Positions 61,028 to 64,000 of a stretch of 64,000 nucleotides of DNA are shown in pieces (position 1 is the first letter of the stretch; each line of letters starts with the position of its first letter). The position numbers and the translations under genes are program-made. Source of the stretch: Apium graveolens (lineage: Eukaryota > Streptophyta > Magnoliopsida > Apiales > Apiaceae); contig NC_133653.1 of NCBI RefSeq assembly GCF_009905375.1, positions 85,352,079-85,416,078 on the forward strand, read 5' to 3'. The notes beneath the pieces were generated by a model. That model was not told where the DNA came from, did not search any database, and was given only the letters and a program-made list of their open reading frames with translations.

Positions 61028-63640
61028 GAGGTTGAACCAAACCCATCGATATCATTTGCATTTTGATCAAACCATGTAGTAATATCTTCTCAATTTGAAA
61101 TATTTAGAAGAGTTTTTATTTCTCTCATGATGGCTGGATCTATAAAAATTAGTACACGTTGGCTATTCATCTAGTGATTTAGAGGTTTTTACCTTATATA
61201 ATCCTTTATTTGTATATTTTTTGCTAAATAAAAGGAATCGGATAATCATTTATTTTTTCGTCATCTTCTAATCTGGAGGGCTTAGATATATGTTTTTTTA
61301 CTCTGTTTTATTGGTAGATTGTGGTATCTAGAATCCTTTATTAATAGCTATTTTTAGTAGAAAGTTTGATTTTTCTTTAAATTTTATTTTCCGTACTTGT
61401 TCAAGTTCTTTGCTCTTTTTCAAATCTTAATTGGTCATTGATTGTGAAATTTAAGTAAGAAAGTTCGGAGATTGTTAAAATATAAAGAGATGAGTAAACG
61501 TTAAAAGTAGTTAATGCTCCGTGTAGTTGTGGAGAATGAATATACAACTCTTATATCCAAGAACCCAACCCAAAGTACAGCTAGTGACTGGTAATAGTAG
61601 TATACAAGCTCCTTAACTAACTCTAACCTTTTATTGCACATTCTGCTATTAACATGTACTGTTTTTTGATCTTTCTCAAGTAATTTTTATTTATTTTATG
61701 TTTTGTTCTGCAAAGCTTATGCAGCTTACACTATAGGCATATCCCGTAAGATTAGTACATGATGTTTCACTCATATCTAGTAAGATAATTAACCAACACC
61801 TATACATATTTCGAGTCAAATTTGGTAACAATATATCACATCTTCTTCTGATTGAAAAAACTAGATTCCTAACGAAAAGGGTTGATGGTTGTGATTCGGG
61901 AAAGGGTCTCTTATTGCTGTTACATGAGGATAAGTTCAAAACAACAATTGATTCTGTAAATTCCAACAGTCTTCCTTGTATTACATTCTATGTATTTACT
62001 AATATTCTCCACCTTAGAAGGGGCGAAAATAAAGACCCTTGTGCAATTTATATGCAATATCAATATGATATACTTGTGAAAGAATCTGATCCTGCGATGC
62101 GAGTCCGTTGAATATGATTCAGGGGCTTCATATTTTACATGTTACGTGGACACAATCATAACATAGTAAAACTATAAGAAGTTGATTTTCAATATTTGAA
62201 ATTAACATAATGTCTGGGGTGAGTTACTATTTTATATTATGTTATTACGTCTCATGGATTTGATATGTTGAATGTTGGTCAACAAGGTCAAAAAACAACA
62301 CTTTTAGGGGAATCATGGAAGGGTACATTCTTGGTCGATTTTTAACTCTTCCATGATTCCCATGTATGTTTTATTTTTGACTTTGTTGACCAAATTCGCC
62401 ATGTCAAATCTATGAAAAATACCACTACCACAGCCTTCAAAGATGTAAGTTATCTGTAATAACAAAATATAAAATAGTAACAAACCTCAGGGCTCAGATA
62501 AATATTAATTTCAAATACTGAAAATCAACTTATTATAGTATGACTATGTTATGATTGTGTCCACGTGGCAGGTAAAATATGAAGCACCTAAATCATATTT
62601 AAGAGACTCGCAGGATCAGATTCGTTCACAAGTATATCATATTGCCTATAAATCGCATCTCGGTCTTTATTTTCGCCCTTGTAAGGTGGAGAATCTTAGC
62701 AAATACATCAAATGTGATACCAGGAAGATTGTTAGAGTCTAACACAGTCAATTGTTTTTTTGAACTTATCCTCGTGTAACAGCAACGCTAGACCATTTCC
62801 CAAATCACAACCATCATCCCATTTCATTATCTGGCAGTTTTTATCAATCAAAAGAAGATTGTGATATATGGTTACAAAATTTGACTCTAAATATGTATAG
62901 GTTTTGGTTAATTATCATACTAGATATGAGTGAAACATCATGCACTAACCTCACGAGTTATGTCTATAGTGTGAGCCATTCTATATAATCTTTACACAAC
63001 AAAACAAAAAATAAATAAAGATTACTTGAGAACAATCAAAAACTATACACGTTAATAGCTGAATGTGCAAAAATTAAAAGGTTAGAGTGTTAAGGAGCTG
63101 GTATACTACTACTACTACTCATTAATCGTATTTTGGATTGGGTTCTCAGATTTGTACTTTAATTCTCCTCAACCACACGGAGCAGTAACTACTCACAATA
63201 ACTACTCTTAACATTTACTTATCTCTTTATATTGTAACAATCTCCGGTCTTTCTTCCTTAAATTTCACAATTAATGAACCAACGGGATATGAAAAAGAGC
63301 AAAGAACTTGAATAAGTACGAGAAATAAAATTAAAAGAAAAATTAATCTTTATACTAAAAAATAAATTGTAATAACGGATTCTAAATACCACAAACTACC
63401 AACAAATCAAGAGTAAAAGAAACATCTACCTAAGCCATCCAGATTCGAATATGACATAAAATATTATTTTAAGGTAAAAACCTCTAGAATAGCCAACGTA
63501 TACTAAATTTTATAGATCCGGTCATCCAGAGAAAATCAAGGGAAATAAAACTCCTCTAAAGATTTCAAATTTAGAAGATATTACCACAGGGTTTGATCAA
63601 AATGCAAACGATGTCGAGGGGTTTGGTTCGGACTCCTTCA
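61028..63640. repeat. 2.6-kb imperfect inverted repeat (arms about 1.3 kb)
   Basis: The reverse complement of about 62340-63640 aligns along its whole length with 61028-62335. Outer landmark: GCATTTTGATCAAACC at 61059 against GGTTTGATCAAAATGC at 63591. Middle: TGTGATTCGGGAAA near 61890 against TTTCCCAAATCACA near 62796. Centre: GGAATCATGGAAG against CTTCCATGATTCC. The arms differ by many substitutions and small indels. There is almost no spacer, so a transcript would fold into a very long hairpin. No transposase or convincing gene lies inside. Short open stretches at 61914-62111 and 62551-62742 are the same sequence in opposite orientation. Confidence 0.8.
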
Positions 63641-64000
63641 TTGCAATGCGCCACCTCTGTAGATCTTGTCCAATGTCAAGTAGACAATTTTGTGGCAGAA
63701 AAACTTTTATTTCTTCAATTGTATATGCAATCATTTTGGGAATATGGCAGAAGTCAACCCATTAACCATGGAGGATATATATGAAAATTCATATGACGTT
63801 CGCAACACATTTAAAATGTATAAGAAAAAAATTAGATGCATGTCATGATGAATTCCTATGATGTATTGGTGAATGCAAGAAGATAATGCAAAAATAAAAT
63901 AAGAAAGGACGCTGAATAACTAATGTAAAAACATTATAACAGTGCAGAGCTATGAAAGCAGTTTAAAAACATATGGGACTATATAAGGATTAGCAAGGAA
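63641..64000. other. Unannotated right edge
   Basis: AT-rich, with a short open frame (63593-63784) that overlaps the inverted-repeat arm and shows no known motif. Nothing else recognised. Confidence 0.4.

Noticed and set aside
61914..62742. Two short open frames (61914-62111 and 62551-62742) in the long inverted repeat
   Set aside because: They lie in equivalent parts of the two arms, are short and have no recognised domain. Kept only as a hint that the arms may derive from a gene.

Overview
The window is nuclear DNA of a flowering plant, most likely a eudicot. It is AT-rich, spliced genes have GT-AG introns, and plant LTR retrotransposons (Ty1/copia, Del/Tekay-like Ty3/gypsy, Athila-type Ty3/gypsy) dominate. 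REM-type B3 domains and plant Helitron proteins are also present. The species cannot be named from the sequence. No rRNA, tRNA or CRISPR array was seen, and I recognise no housekeeping gene.

Layout. 1-2704 is the 3' end of a copia element (+): a last ORF, a polypurine tract and an LTR. 2705-10320 is an old host segment: a damaged Helitron Rep/helicase gene (+) facing a damaged four-domain B3 gene (-). 10321-22519 is a complete Del/Tekay-like gypsy element (-) with 3.5-kb LTRs, a 5-bp target duplication and a decayed interior. 22520-23390 is a short tandem-repeat array. 23406-42847 is a copia element (-) lacking the gag core and half of RNase H. Its right LTR is split by a younger Athila element (30284-41393, +) flanked by the duplication GTATC. 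42848-54290 returns to the host segment: an intact 11-exon RPA1-like gene, a broken RPA1-like copy, and a small two-exon coiled-coil gene. The first exon of a second copy of that small gene survives at 43315-43337. 55382-56989 is an intact single-exon ORF of unknown function, possibly retroelement-derived. 57000-64000 has no convincing gene but carries several fold-back structures, the largest a 2.6-kb inverted repeat at 61028-63640.

How it fits together. With the retrotransposons removed, the Helitron Rep/helicase, the B3 gene, the duplicated RPA1-like genes and the duplicated coiled-coil gene lie in one block. Rep/helicase plus RPA-like proteins is the known gene set of autonomous plant Helitrons, so the block may be a relic of one or more large Helitrons. 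The insertion order is readable: Athila is youngest and sits inside the copia LTR, and the copia sits inside the intron of the small gene. The copia's left junction is abnormal and host sequence is missing there. The main candidate for something undescribed is the divergent coiled-coil gene / RPA1 module, present in two diverged copies.
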